Virus record (IMG/VR): IMGVR_UViG_3300024308_000051
Coordinates: 1-32,432 of that record
Direction: 5' to 3' (one strand)
DNA length: 32,432 nt
From: a virus
Shown here: positions 19,053 through 26,774 of the stretch, in pieces
Numbering within the stretch: the stretch's first letter is position 1
Layout of the letters: the number at the start of each line of letters is the position of its first letter
Made by a program: the position numbers and the translations under genes
Notes under the pieces: generated by a model
Told to the model about the DNA's origin: nothing
Seen by the model: the letters and a program-made list of their open reading frames with translations, nothing else
Databases searched by the model: none

Positions 19053-20536
19053 GCAGCATGACCTTTTCTCAGATTCCATCGGGCCTCCGCGTCCCGTTCT
19101 TCTACGTCGAGCTGGATGCCAGCAAGGCCAACAGTTTCAACCCCGACTTCCGCGCCCTGCTGCTGGGCCTCAAGTCCGCCAGCGGCACCGCTGTCGCTGA
19201 TGTGCCGGTGCTGTGCTCCAGCGCAGACCAGGCCCGCGCCCTGTTCGGCGCCGACTCGATGCTGGCTGCCATGGTCGAGAAGTTCCGCGCCGGCAACCTG
19301 TTCACCGAACTCTGGTGCCTGCCGGTGGCCGCGCCGGCCGCAGGCGTCGCTGCCGTGAAGACCATCACCTTCACCGGTACCGCCACCGAGTCGCGCACCA
19401 TGGCGCTCTATGTGGGCGCCACCCGCCTGCCGGTGACCATCACCAGCGGCGACAACGCCGCCGCCGTGGCCACCGCTGTGGCTGCTGCCATTGCCGGCGA
19501 TCCGCGCCTGCCGATCAGCGCCGCCGCTGCTGGCGGTGTGCTGACCGTGACCGCGAAGGACAAAGGCGAGACTGGCAACGGCATCCACCTGAGCCTGAAC
19601 CGTCGCGGCGCCCTCGGTGGCGAGCAGCTGCCCGCCGGCATCACCGCCGGCGCGGTGGTCGTCACCACTCCGGGCTCCGGCGCCCCGTCTCTGGCCGGCG
19701 CTATCGCCAACCTGGGCGACGAGGAATACGACTTCATCGGCACGCCGTTCGCCGATGCCGCCAGCCTCGATGCCCTGCGTGCCGAGATGAACGACACCAC
19801 CGGCCGCTGGAGCTGGGCGCGGCAGATCTTCGGCCACGTCTACACCGCCAAGCGCGGCACGCTGGGCGAGCTGCAGGCCTTCGGCGTCAGTCGTAACGAC
19901 CAGCACGCCACCATCTTCGGCCTGGAGCCGAACGTGGGTGCTTGCGACTACGAGTACGTGGCGGCCCGCGTGGCCCGCGAAGCGTCGCTGCTGAGCGCCC
20001 ATGTATCGCGTCCGACTCAGACCGGCGAGATCTCCGGTGTGATGGCACCGCTGCCGCATGAGCGCCTGACGCTCACCGAGCGCCAGACCCTGCTCACCAG
20101 CGGTATCGCCACCCACTACCACGGCAAGGATGGCCTGGTGCGCATCGAGCGCTCCATCACCACCTACCAGAAGAACGCCTGGAGCAGCCCGGACACCAGC
20201 TACCTGGACAGCGAACCGCTCCACCAGCTGGCCTACGTGATGCGTCACCTGCGCGCAGGGGTAACCAGCGAGTTCGGCCGGCATGCGCTGCGCAGTGACG
20301 GCATCCGCGTGCCGGAGGGCGTGGCCACGCCGAGCATGATCAAGGGCCGGCTGGTGGCCGACTACGCCGAGCTGGAGTCGCTGGCCATCACCGAGCGCGG
20401 TGACCTGTTCGCCGAGAACCTGATCGTCGAGATCGATGAGACCAACCCCAACCGGGTGAACGTGCTCTATCCGCCGGACCTGGTGAACCAGCTGCGCATC
20501 TTCGCAGTGCTCAACCAGTTCCGCCTGAACTACTGA
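19049..20536 (+). CDS. Contractile tail sheath protein, Mu gpL-like
   Basis: The product is 495 residues, the usual size. The N-terminal 'FSQIPSGLRVPFFYVELDAS' spread over about 5-24 is the typical opening of the family. A Ser/Ala/Gly-rich insertion domain follows ('FTGTATESRTMALYVGATRLPVTITSGDNAAAVA' region). The C-terminal core holds 'RSITTYQKN', 'SYLDSEPLHQLAYVMRHLRA' and 'RVNVLYPPDLVNQLRIFAVLNQF'. The sheath surrounds the tube and contracts to drive it through the cell envelope. Its presence makes this a myovirus-type particle. The tube gene follows 15 bases later. Confidence 0.93.
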   Translation: MSSMTFSQIPSGLRVPFFYVELDASKANSFNPDFRALLLGLKSASGTAVADVPVLCSSADQARALFGADSMLAAMVEKFRAGNLFTELWCLPVAAPAAGVAAVKTITFTGTATESRTMALYVGATRLPVTITSGDNAAAVATAVAAAIAGDPRLPISAAAAGGVLTVTAKDKGETGNGIHLSLNRRGALGGEQLPAGITAGAVVVTTPGSGAPSLAGAIANLGDEEYDFIGTPFADAASLDALRAEMNDTTGRWSWARQIFGHVYTAKRGTLGELQAFGVSRNDQHATIFGLEPNVGACDYEYVAARVAREASLLSAHVSRPTQTGEISGVMAPLPHERLTLTERQTLLTSGIATHYHGKDGLVRIERSITTYQKNAWSSPDTSYLDSEPLHQLAYVMRHLRAGVTSEFGRHALRSDGIRVPEGVATPSMIKGRLVADYAELESLAITERGDLFAENLIVEIDETNPNRVNVLYPPDLVNQLRIFAVLNQFRLNY

Positions 20537-20551
20537 TAACGGGAGCAACCC

Positions 20552-20908
20552 ATGAAAAACCGCATCGCAGGCGTCTGCTTCATCAGCGTGGGCGGCGACC
20601 AGCTGGAGCTGGCCGGCAAGATCCTCTGCTCCCTGGACAAGACCGAGAAGGAGGGGCTCGCGGGCCTCTCCGGCGTGGCCGGCTACAAGGAAACCCCGCG
20701 CGTCCCCTTCATCGACATCGAGGTGTTCGTGCCGCCCGGCTTCCCGATGAAGAAGCTGGACGAGGATGAGCTGGTGGTCACCGCCAACCTGGCCAACGGC
20801 ATGAACGGTGTTCTGTCGCAGGCCTGGGTAGCCGGCGCCAAAGAGCTGGACGGCGCCGAGGGCAAGATGAACCTGAAGTTTGAAGGGAAGGAAGGCAAAT
20901 GGATCTGA
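20552..20908 (+). CDS. Tail tube protein, Mu gpM-like
   Basis: The product is 118 residues, the family length. It shows the tube pattern 'NRIAGVCFISVGGDQLELAGKILCSL' near the start, 'VAGYKETPRVPFIDIEVFVPP' in the middle, then 'LVVTANLANGMNGVLSQAWVAGAKELDGAEGKMNLKFEGKEG' near the end. It stacks in hexamers to form the inner tube for DNA and protein transit. GGGAG precedes the ATG by about 7 bases. Its end overlaps the tail chaperone start by 10 bases. Confidence 0.9.
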   Translation: MKNRIAGVCFISVGGDQLELAGKILCSLDKTEKEGLAGLSGVAGYKETPRVPFIDIEVFVPPGFPMKKLDEDELVVTANLANGMNGVLSQAWVAGAKELDGAEGKMNLKFEGKEGKWI

Positions 20909-21219
20909 GCGACCTGAGCGTACCGCTGAAAAAGCCCGTCGAGGCCCATGGCCGGAAAATCGAGGTACTGCAGCTGGCCGAGCCCAGCGGCAAGCTGGTG
21001 GTCGAGCTGGGCGAGCCCTACATGCTCACGGCTGATCGCGGCATCAAGGAACTGCCCGGCGTCACCATCAGCTACATCGTCAAACTGGCCAAGATCCCGC
21101 GCAGCGCTGCCGAGGCTCTGGCGCCGGGGGATCGGAAGGCTGCCTTCCTGAAGCTGCTCCCTTTTTTAATGCCCTCGGACCCGGAGGAGACGGAGACGGA
21201 GGAGGAGCAGAGCGAATAA
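20899..21219 (+). CDS. Tail assembly chaperone, short form (Mu gp41-like, lambda gpG role)
   Basis: The product is 106 residues: 'IEVLQLAEPSGKLVVELGEPYMLT' and 'GIKELPGVTISYIVKLAKIPRSAAEAL' match the Mu-like tail assembly protein family (Phage_TAC_7). The C-terminal 'DPEETETEEEQSE' is strongly acidic. Chaperones of this kind coat the tape measure protein during tail assembly. The slippery heptamer TTTTTTA at 21162-21168 in its codons 88-90 allows a -1 shift into an overlapping frame (see the 20899-21359 entry), the arrangement known for lambda G/GT and reported for Mu gp41/gp42. Confidence 0.85.
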   Translation: MDLSDLSVPLKKPVEAHGRKIEVLQLAEPSGKLVVELGEPYMLTADRGIKELPGVTISYIVKLAKIPRSAAEALAPGDRKAAFLKLLPFLMPSDPEETETEEEQSE

Positions 21220-21359
21220 TCGAGGCCTGCTTCAACCTGGCCCGGTTCTACGGTGTGTCGCCGGACGTGATCCTGCGGCTGCCGCACTCGCGCCGCTTGC
21301 TGTGGGAACGGCAGGCGCTGCGCATGGCAAGGGAAGAGAGGGAGGCGGCCAGTGTCTAA
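20899..21359 (+). CDS. Tail assembly chaperone, frameshift-extended form
   Basis: A -1 shift at the heptamer 21162-21168 gives a product of about 153 residues: 90 from the first frame and 63 from the second. The second frame is open from the heptamer to TAA at 21357-21359. It begins with a Gly/Asp-rich stretch, then 'ACFNLARFYGVSPDVILRLP' and 'RRLLWERQALRMAREER', which is the gpT-like part, with helices and charged residues as in other such extensions. It carries no independent start with a ribosome binding site. The tape measure gene begins at 21352, overlapping it by 8 bases. The frame arithmetic is read directly; the frameshift itself is inference, but the site is canonical. Confidence 0.78.
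21162..21168 (+). promoter_or_regulatory. Programmed -1 frameshift slippery site T TTT TTA
   Basis: In the chaperone frame the codons read CCT TTT TTA, so TTTTTTA fits X XXY YYZ exactly (the U UUU UUA type). The following 45 bases are GC-rich and could form structure, though I cannot fold them reliably. It is the only run of six T residues in this module, and it sits exactly where tail chaperone frameshifts occur. Confidence 0.78.
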
Positions 21360-23088
21360 GTCGACCTATACGGCTGTGCTCTCGGTTATCGACCGGGTGA
21401 CGCAGCCGCTCAAGCGCATCGAGCGTCAGCTGCGGCCGTTCAAGCGTGCCTTCGCTGACCTGGGTACCGGAGCAGCCGGCCTGCAGCGCGCCCTCTCCGG
21501 AGTGGTGGCGCCACTGGGCGCGATCTTCGGTGGCGCCGGCATCGGCAGCATCGGTATGCTGGGTGCCAAGGTGGTCAACACCTCGGCCGAGTTCGAGCGC
21601 TTCCAGACCATTCTGGAAACGCTGGAGGGGAGTTCCGACAAGGCCAAGGCCTCGATGGATTGGGTGGCCAACTTCGCCGCGAAAACCCCCTACGAGCTGG
21701 CCGGCGTCACCGACGCCTTCGTAAAGCTCAGGGCTTACGGGATCGACCCGCAGGCCGGTGCCCTGCAGTCTGCAGGTGATGCTGCCGCCGCCATGGGCAA
21801 GCCGCTGGAGCAGGCGGTAGAGGCCCTGGCCGATGCCATGACTGGCGAGAACGAGCGGCTCAAGGAATTCGGCATTACGGCCGAGACCGCTGGGGACCAG
21901 ATCGTCTACCGCTGGCAGGAGAACGGCAAGGCCATGGTGGCCACTGCCGATAAGAACTCCCGCGAGCAGATTCAGGCGGTGATCCAGGGGATCTGGAACG
22001 GCCGCTATGCCGGCGCAATGAACAAACTGTCATCCACCTGGGATGGCATGTGGTCCAACCTTCAGGACACCATCACCAAGGTCTTCAAGATGGTAGGCGA
22101 TGCCGGCATCTTCGAGGTGCTCAAGGCTGACCTGAGCAAGCTGTTGGAGACCATCCAGCGCATGGAGCAGGATGGCTCCCTGCAAGCCTTCGCGCAGGCC
22201 GTCTCCGACGAGCTGGTGAAGGCCTGGAAGGAGCTGCGGGAATGGGTGCTGAGCATTGACTGGCCGCAGCTCTGGAAGGACATAAAGGGTTTTGCGGTCG
22301 GGGTGCGCGACACCGTAGACGCGCTCGGTGGGCTAAAAACCATCGCCATCGCCATCGGCGTGATCTTTGGCGCGCAGGTGCTCTCATCGCTCGTCACCGT
22401 GGGTGGTGCGCTGTGGGGCATAGGCGGTACGGCGTTCAAGGTGATCGGCATCCTTGGCGGCTTCTCCAAGGCCCTGCTGGTGGGCTCCAAGGCTATGGGG
22501 CTGCTGGTCAACTTCGCCATCATGCTCGGCCCGGTGGGCTTGGCGATCGGTGCCGCAGTCGCGGTGATAGCAGGCCTGGCCTACGTGATCTACGACAGCT
22601 GGGACGAGATCGTCAGCTACTTCACCGCCAAGTTCGAGGCGGTGACGGCGGCCTTCGACCAGGGCTTCGTGCAGGGCATGGTCAAGCTCTGGCAAGAGTT
22701 CAACATCGTCACGCTGATCATGGATGCTTTCGACGGCCTGGTGAAATACCTGTTCGGTATCGACCTGGGCAAGATCATTGGCGACCAGATCCGCGCGGTG
22801 ACCGCGCTCATGCCCGACTGGATGGTGAATGGCCTCAACCTGGGAGCTGCTGGCCCTGGCCAGCCGACTGGTGCCGAGCAGCCCGAAGGCGGCGAGGGTG
22901 AGGGGGGCGCAGCAGTGCCACGCGGCACCAACAGCCTGCTGGCCGCCAACAAGCAGACCCTGCAAGGGGCCGTGACTGTGAGCTTCGAAAACACGCCGCC
23001 CGGGACGCTGGTCAAGCCGATGCCGACCAACCAACCTGGCGTGGCGGTGGAGGCTGACGTGGGCTACCGCTCACTGGCGATGCCCTGA
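21352..23088 (+). CDS. Tail tape measure protein
   Basis: The product is 578 residues, starting at GTG (21352) with GGGAGG upstream. The N-terminal half has the tape measure core: 'AVLSVIDRVTQPLKRIERQLRPFKRAF' spread over 8-34, 'SAEFERFQTILETLEGSSDKAKASMDWVANFAAKTPYELAGVTDAFVKLRAYG' and 'ALQSAGDAAAAMGKPLEQAVEALADAMTGENERLKEFGI'. Two or more hydrophobic segments lie around 325-345 and 375-410, probably released into or across the host inner membrane. The C-terminus is Gly/Ala-rich with low complexity ('GAAGPGQPTGAEQPEGGEGEGGAA'-like region). At about 1.5 angstrom per residue the tail would be near 85 nm, a short contractile tail. The next gene is an inserted secreted-protein gene, not the usual gpN. 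Confidence 0.9.
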   Translation: MSKSTYTAVLSVIDRVTQPLKRIERQLRPFKRAFADLGTGAAGLQRALSGVVAPLGAIFGGAGIGSIGMLGAKVVNTSAEFERFQTILETLEGSSDKAKASMDWVANFAAKTPYELAGVTDAFVKLRAYGIDPQAGALQSAGDAAAAMGKPLEQAVEALADAMTGENERLKEFGITAETAGDQIVYRWQENGKAMVATADKNSREQIQAVIQGIWNGRYAGAMNKLSSTWDGMWSNLQDTITKVFKMVGDAGIFEVLKADLSKLLETIQRMEQDGSLQAFAQAVSDELVKAWKELREWVLSIDWPQLWKDIKGFAVGVRDTVDALGGLKTIAIAIGVIFGAQVLSSLVTVGGALWGIGGTAFKVIGILGGFSKALLVGSKAMGLLVNFAIMLGPVGLAIGAAVAVIAGLAYVIYDSWDEIVSYFTAKFEAVTAAFDQGFVQGMVKLWQEFNIVTLIMDAFDGLVKYLFGIDLGKIIGDQIRAVTALMPDWMVNGLNLGAAGPGQPTGAEQPEGGEGEGGAAVPRGTNSLLAANKQTLQGAVTVSFENTPPGTLVKPMPTNQPGVAVEADVGYRSLAMP

Positions 23089-23098
23089 TGCGCGCAGT

Positions 23099-23133
23099 AG
23101 AGTTCCCTCTCCAGACAATGAGAAGGGGACTCT
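23099..23133 (+). promoter_or_regulatory. Hairpin covering the ribosome binding site of the 23135 gene
   Basis: AGAGT (23099-23103) pairs with ACTCT (23129-23133), T with G, and CCC (23105-23107) with GGG (23125-23127), continuing through T-A with a mismatched loop. The Shine-Dalgarno AAGGGGA is inside the 3' arm and the ATG follows 1 base after it. As RNA it would hide the ribosome binding site. The 46-base gap 23089-23134 contains no other feature that I can support. Confidence 0.5.
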
Positions 23134-23134
23134 C

Positions 23135-23485
23135 ATGCGCGCTCTAGCTTTACTCGGTCTTTCTCTGGTGGTGTCAGTTGTGCAGGCGGCGCCTTCTGCC
23201 GAGCAGGAAGCCTTCAAGGCATACCTGCTCAGCGGCAAGGAGCCTAAGGTGAAGGATGCCACCTGGATGACCGACCAGAACCTTTATGTTGGCGTGATTG
23301 ACGACGGTAGCCGGCGTGATGGTTTTGCCGAGTATCTGTGCATCGCGGCCGCCGACCACGGTGTCAGCCCATATCTGATCAAGATCATCGATATCTCGAA
23401 GGTCGTAAAAGACAAGACGTTCGTGGAGCTCGGCAAAGCGAACTGCCCTAAGCCTGGAGAGGAAACAGAGGTCAAGTTCTACTGA
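23135..23485 (+). CDS. Secreted small protein (signal peptide), moron gene in the tail module
   Basis: The product is 116 residues. Residues 1-20 are a classic signal peptide ('MRALALLGLSLVVSVVQAAP', cleavage likely after Ala18 or Ala19). The mature part has 'FKAYLLSGKEPKVKDATWMTDQNLYVGVIDDGSRRDGFAEYLC', 'DHGVSPYLIKIIDIS' and 'FVELGKANCPKPGE', with two cysteines that may form a disulfide. Similar Pseudomonas prophage proteins of unknown function exist to my recollection. It sits between tape measure and gpN genes, with its own RBS hairpin and terminator (23504-23529), while neighbouring tail genes are tightly overlapped. A seven-base inverted repeat, GAGGTCA/TGACCTC, spans its stop codon. I infer a lysogenic-conversion or envelope function, for example superinfection exclusion. 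This is not established. Confidence 0.72.
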   Translation: MRALALLGLSLVVSVVQAAPSAEQEAFKAYLLSGKEPKVKDATWMTDQNLYVGVIDDGSRRDGFAEYLCIAAADHGVSPYLIKIIDISKVVKDKTFVELGKANCPKPGEETEVKFY

Positions 23486-23503
23486 CCTCTGCCTAATCCA
23501 CAG

Positions 23504-23529
23504 AACCCCGCATTGTCGGGGTTTTTTAT
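23504..23529 (+). terminator. Rho-independent terminator after the moron gene
   Basis: AACCCCG and CGGGGTT form a seven-base stem with loop CATTGT, followed by TTTTATT. It ends the moron unit and lies just before the ribosome binding site of the gpN gene. Late transcription must pass it to reach the remaining tail genes. Confidence 0.82.
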
Positions 23530-23543
23530 TGCCTGGAGTAACC

Positions 23544-24725
23544 ATGGCCTGGCGCGATCAGCTACAGCCCGCCTCGTTCCGTGGCGTGCCGTTCGAGTAT
23601 CTGGCGGATGACCTGGGCGGTATCGGTCGCCGCAACCAGCTCCACGAATACCCCAAGCGCGACCAGTCCTATGTCGAAGACATGGGACGCGGCGCCGAGT
23701 CCATCGACATAGAGGCTCGGCTGGTCGGCGCTGATTACCTCAAGCAGCTGGAGAACCTGCTGGCCGCCCTGCGCACGCCGGGCCCTGGTGAGCTGGTTCA
23801 CCCGTTCTACGGGCGCCTGCAGGTAATCGCCAACCCGGCCTGTCGCGTTCGCCATTCGATGGAGGAGGGCGGGCTGTGCAGCCTGAGCCTGAGCTTCACC
23901 GAGGCCGGCGAGAACAAGTACCCGACCAGCGAGGAAGTGCCTTCCCTGCGGGTGGAGTCGTGGGCCGACGAGCTGGTGGAGATCAGTACCACCAGCTTCG
24001 CCGAGCTGTTCTCCGTGGTCGAGCTGCCGGAGTGGGTCTCCACCGAGGCGCTGGCCGACATCGAGAAGGTCATGGGCGCAACCAGGACCATCTACGGGCG
24101 CGTGATGGGGGCGCAGTGGACCGACCTGCTGGGCAATGCCGGCGGCCTGGCCACGGCGTTGCTCGGCATGATCCCCAGCTTCGGCGGCAGCGCGGGCGGC
24201 GGCTCCGGTGGTAGTTCTTCTGGTGGCGGCAAGCAGCCCGCCCTGCAGGCGGCGCGCATGTTCAGCCGCACCCCCAGGCCTGGCAGCACCACGGCGTTGA
24301 GCAGCAAGGCGCGGCGGCAGGTGCTGACCAACCGCCGCGCGGTGCTCGATCTGGTCACGCGCGGCAGCATCGCCCAGGCGGCCCGCGAGATCGTCGCTGT
24401 CGAGTCGCCCGTGTTCGATGACCTGATGCAGTGGCGGGACGAGCTCACCGTAGTGGTGGACCGGGAGGTCGAGCGCCCCGCCGTCAAGCAGGCCGAGTTC
24501 GAGGCGCTGGCCGAGGTTCGGGCCGCTGTCGGCCAGTACGTTGCCAGCGAGGCCATCACGGCCAGCCGCCTGCGCAGCTACACGCCGCCCACCACGCTGC
24601 CAGCTGTGGTGCTGGCTTATGACCTCTACGGGGATGCCAGCCGCAGCAGCGAGCTGGTGAGCCGTAACGGCGTGCGGCATCCCTCGTTTGTGCCCCCTGA
24701 CCCACTGAAGGTGCTCACCGAATGA
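23544..24725 (+). CDS. DNA circularisation protein, Mu gpN-like
   Basis: The product is 393 residues. The N-terminal half has the DNA_circ_N pattern: 'WRDQLQPASFRGVPFEYLADDLGGIGRRNQLHEYPKRDQSYVEDMGR', then 'ALRTPGPGELVHPFYGRLQVIANPACRVRHSMEEGGLCSLSLSFTEAGENKYP', spread across residues 3-130. A Gly/Ser linker precedes a helical C-terminal half. In Mu, N is a baseplate protein also implicated in DNA circularisation. The ATG at 23544 has GGAG five bases upstream. It follows the moron gene's terminator and overlaps the next gene by 4 bases. Confidence 0.9.
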   Translation: MAWRDQLQPASFRGVPFEYLADDLGGIGRRNQLHEYPKRDQSYVEDMGRGAESIDIEARLVGADYLKQLENLLAALRTPGPGELVHPFYGRLQVIANPACRVRHSMEEGGLCSLSLSFTEAGENKYPTSEEVPSLRVESWADELVEISTTSFAELFSVVELPEWVSTEALADIEKVMGATRTIYGRVMGAQWTDLLGNAGGLATALLGMIPSFGGSAGGGSGGSSSGGGKQPALQAARMFSRTPRPGSTTALSSKARRQVLTNRRAVLDLVTRGSIAQAAREIVAVESPVFDDLMQWRDELTVVVDREVERPAVKQAEFEALAEVRAAVGQYVASEAITASRLRSYTPPTTLPAVVLAYDLYGDASRSSELVSRNGVRHPSFVPPDPLKVLTE

Positions 24726-25825
24726 CGACAGAGCGAGTGCGGCTGCTGGTCAACGGCCAGGGGCACGAGGGCTGGAAAGAGGTGCGCGTGTCGGCGGGTA
24801 TCGAGCGCCAGGCCCGCGACTTCTCGCTGGTGGTGACCGACCGTTGGCCAGGCAATGACCTGGCGCGCCGCGTTGCCCCGGGTGATCTGTGCGAGGTCTG
24901 GTTCGGCACCGACAAGGTGCTCACCGGCTACGTGGATGCCACCCCGATCAGCTATGACGCCGGCCAGGTGGCGGTGGGTGTGAGCGGGCGCAGCAAGACT
25001 GCCGACTTGGTGGACTGCTCGGCCATCCATTCCCCCGGCCAGTGGCGCGGTGTGAGCGTCGAGCGCATTGCCGGCGAGTTGGCCGCGCCCTACGGCGTGG
25101 AGGTGGTGGCAGCGGTACCGACCGGCACGGTGCTCGAGCATCAGCTGGATCCGGGGGAGTCGGTCTTCGAGAGCGTTGATCGGCTGCTGACCCAGAAGGC
25201 GCTGCTGGCCACCGACGATGCCGAGGGCCGGCAGGTGCTCACCCGGGCCGGCACCTTGCGCGCGAGCACCGCCCTGGTCACCGGGCAGAACGTGCTCAGC
25301 GCCTCCACCAGCCTGGACTTCAAAGAGCGCTTTTCCGAATACCGCTGCCGGGGCCAGCGCGCGGGCAGCGATACCGACTTCGGCGCCGCAGTCGCCGGGC
25401 AGGTGACGAGCATCCCTGATCGCGGTGTGAGGCGCCGTCGGGTGCTCGATGTGCAGTCGGACGGCCAGGGCGACCTGGCGGCCATGCGTGACCGGGTGCG
25501 CTGGGAGGCAGCCTATCGCGCTGGCCGCAGCTACCAGACCACCTACGTGGTGCAGGGCTGGCGGCAGGCCAACGGCCAGCTGTGGCTGCCCAACATGCGA
25601 GTGCGCGTGCGCGATTCCATCATCGGCTTCGATCTGGAAATGCTCATCGCTGAGGTGGACTACCTGCAGAACGAGAGTGGCACCACGGCATCCCTGACGG
25701 TGGCGCCTGTGGCGGCCTACGAGCTGCTGCCCGAGGTGCCGAGCGCCAAGGGCAAAAAGAAACGCGGCGGCAAGGGCGGCTTCGCCCTGGGCGAGGGGGA
25801 GACATTGGTGGAGTTCAAGCCATGA
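24722..25825 (+). CDS. Baseplate hub protein, Mu gp44-like
   Basis: The product is 367 residues. It shows the Mu gp44/GpD-like hub pattern: 'RVRLLVNGQGHEGWKEVRVSAGIERQARDFSLVVTDRWPG' at the start, 'GDLCEVWFGTDKVLTGYVDATPISYDAGQVAVGVSGRSKTADLVDCSA' and 'SVERIAGELAAPYGVEV', then 'QPGESVFESVDRLLTQKALL'-like sequence and 'RARWEAAYRAGRS' near the end. It forms the hub below the tube and above the spike. Coupled to both neighbours by 4-base overlaps. The last 25 residues are a Lys/Gly-rich tail. Confidence 0.88.
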   Translation: MTTERVRLLVNGQGHEGWKEVRVSAGIERQARDFSLVVTDRWPGNDLARRVAPGDLCEVWFGTDKVLTGYVDATPISYDAGQVAVGVSGRSKTADLVDCSAIHSPGQWRGVSVERIAGELAAPYGVEVVAAVPTGTVLEHQLDPGESVFESVDRLLTQKALLATDDAEGRQVLTRAGTLRASTALVTGQNVLSASTSLDFKERFSEYRCRGQRAGSDTDFGAAVAGQVTSIPDRGVRRRRVLDVQSDGQGDLAAMRDRVRWEAAYRAGRSYQTTYVVQGWRQANGQLWLPNMRVRVRDSIIGFDLEMLIAEVDYLQNESGTTASLTVAPVAAYELLPEVPSAKGKKKRGGKGGFALGEGETLVEFKP

Positions 25826-26337
25826 AGACGTTGAAGAGTCTGCAGCGCGGCTTGGGCAACTTGCTGGCCCGTGCGGTCCTCGGACTGGCCAGCCAGAGCA
25901 AGCTGCAGTTGCTGCAAGTGCAGATCCTCGATGGTGAAGGGAAGGACGGTGTGGAGCTGTTCGAGCCCTATGGGCTCACCGGCTTCGCGCTGCCGGGCGC
26001 CGAGAGCGTGCTGGCCTTCCTCAGTGGCCACCGCAACCACGGCATTGCCCTGGTGCAGACGGACCGGCGCTACCGCCCAACGGACCTGCAGCCGGGCGAG
26101 GTGGCCGTGTTCAACCACGAGGGCACCCGCGTGGTTCTGCGCAACGGCGGCAAGGTCGAGGTGCTGGCTGCTAATGAGGTCAGGATTCAAACCGCCAAGG
26201 TCATCGTCGAGGCCCCCGATGTGGAGGTGCACGGCGTGACCAAGTTCATCGGCCAGGTCTGGGCCAACGGCAAGCGCATCGATGAGACCCACAAGCATGA
26301 CCTGGTGGGCGGTGGCCAGACGGAGGATGTGGCATGA
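25822..26337 (+). CDS. Baseplate spike protein, Mu gp45-like (gpV-type)
   Basis: The product is 171 residues. The N-terminal OB-like part is followed by a short beta-helix region ('GKVEVLAANEVRIQTAKVIVEAPDVEVHG', about 110-138). The C-terminal tip has 'ETHKHDLVGGGQT' (155-167), with the His157-x-His159 pair that binds iron at the apex of Mu gp45 and P2 gpV. Trimers form the membrane-piercing spike at the tail end. Coupled by 4-base overlaps with the hub gene and the gp46 gene. Confidence 0.9.
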   Translation: MKTLKSLQRGLGNLLARAVLGLASQSKLQLLQVQILDGEGKDGVELFEPYGLTGFALPGAESVLAFLSGHRNHGIALVQTDRRYRPTDLQPGEVAVFNHEGTRVVLRNGGKVEVLAANEVRIQTAKVIVEAPDVEVHGVTKFIGQVWANGKRIDETHKHDLVGGGQTEDVA

Positions 26338-26774
26338 GTTTCGAGTTCCCACTGGTTCTGGACGGTTCCGGCCGGCTGGTGGATGGCGCCCGCGAGAGCC
26401 GGCTGGCCCGCGCTGTCATCAGCAGCTTGTTCACCTGGGCACGCGCCCGCGAGGGCGACGAGTTGCCTACCCCCGAGAGCCCGCGCATGGGCTTCTGGGG
26501 TGATACCTATTCGCCGATCCAGGGCGATCGCTGGGGCTCCCGCCTTTGGTTGCTGGCCCGCGAGACGCTGACGGCCGCCACCGTGGCCAAGGCGCGCGAT
26601 CTGGCGCAGGAGGCCTTGGCCTGGATGGTTACCGATGGCGTAGCCAAGCGCGTCCAGGTCGAGACCGAGCTCGGCGGCATCGACCGCTTGAACATGCGCA
26701 TCCTGGTGGACGAGCCCGGTGGGGCGCGTCTGGAGATTCGTTTCGCTGACATCTGGGGGGCCGTCCGTGGCTGA
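26334..26774 (+). CDS. Baseplate protein, Mu gp46-like
   Basis: The product is 146 residues. It shows the gp46 family pattern: 'LARAVISSLFTWARAREGDELP' near 20-42, 'GFWGDTYSPIQGDRWGSRLWLLARETLTAATVAKARDLAQEAL' in the middle, and 'GVAKRVQVETELGGIDRLNMRILVDEP' near the end. It is equivalent to the P2 gpW/T4 gp25 role at the baseplate wedge. It overlaps the gp45 gene by 4 bases and the gp47 gene by 8 bases. Confidence 0.9.
   Translation: MSFEFPLVLDGSGRLVDGARESRLARAVISSLFTWARAREGDELPTPESPRMGFWGDTYSPIQGDRWGSRLWLLARETLTAATVAKARDLAQEALAWMVTDGVAKRVQVETELGGIDRLNMRILVDEPGGARLEIRFADIWGAVRG

Noticed and set aside
18887-20548. Minus-strand open frame of 553 codons opposite the tail sheath gene
   Set aside because: A Gly/Ala/Val/His-rich shadow without domains, opposite a clear sheath protein.
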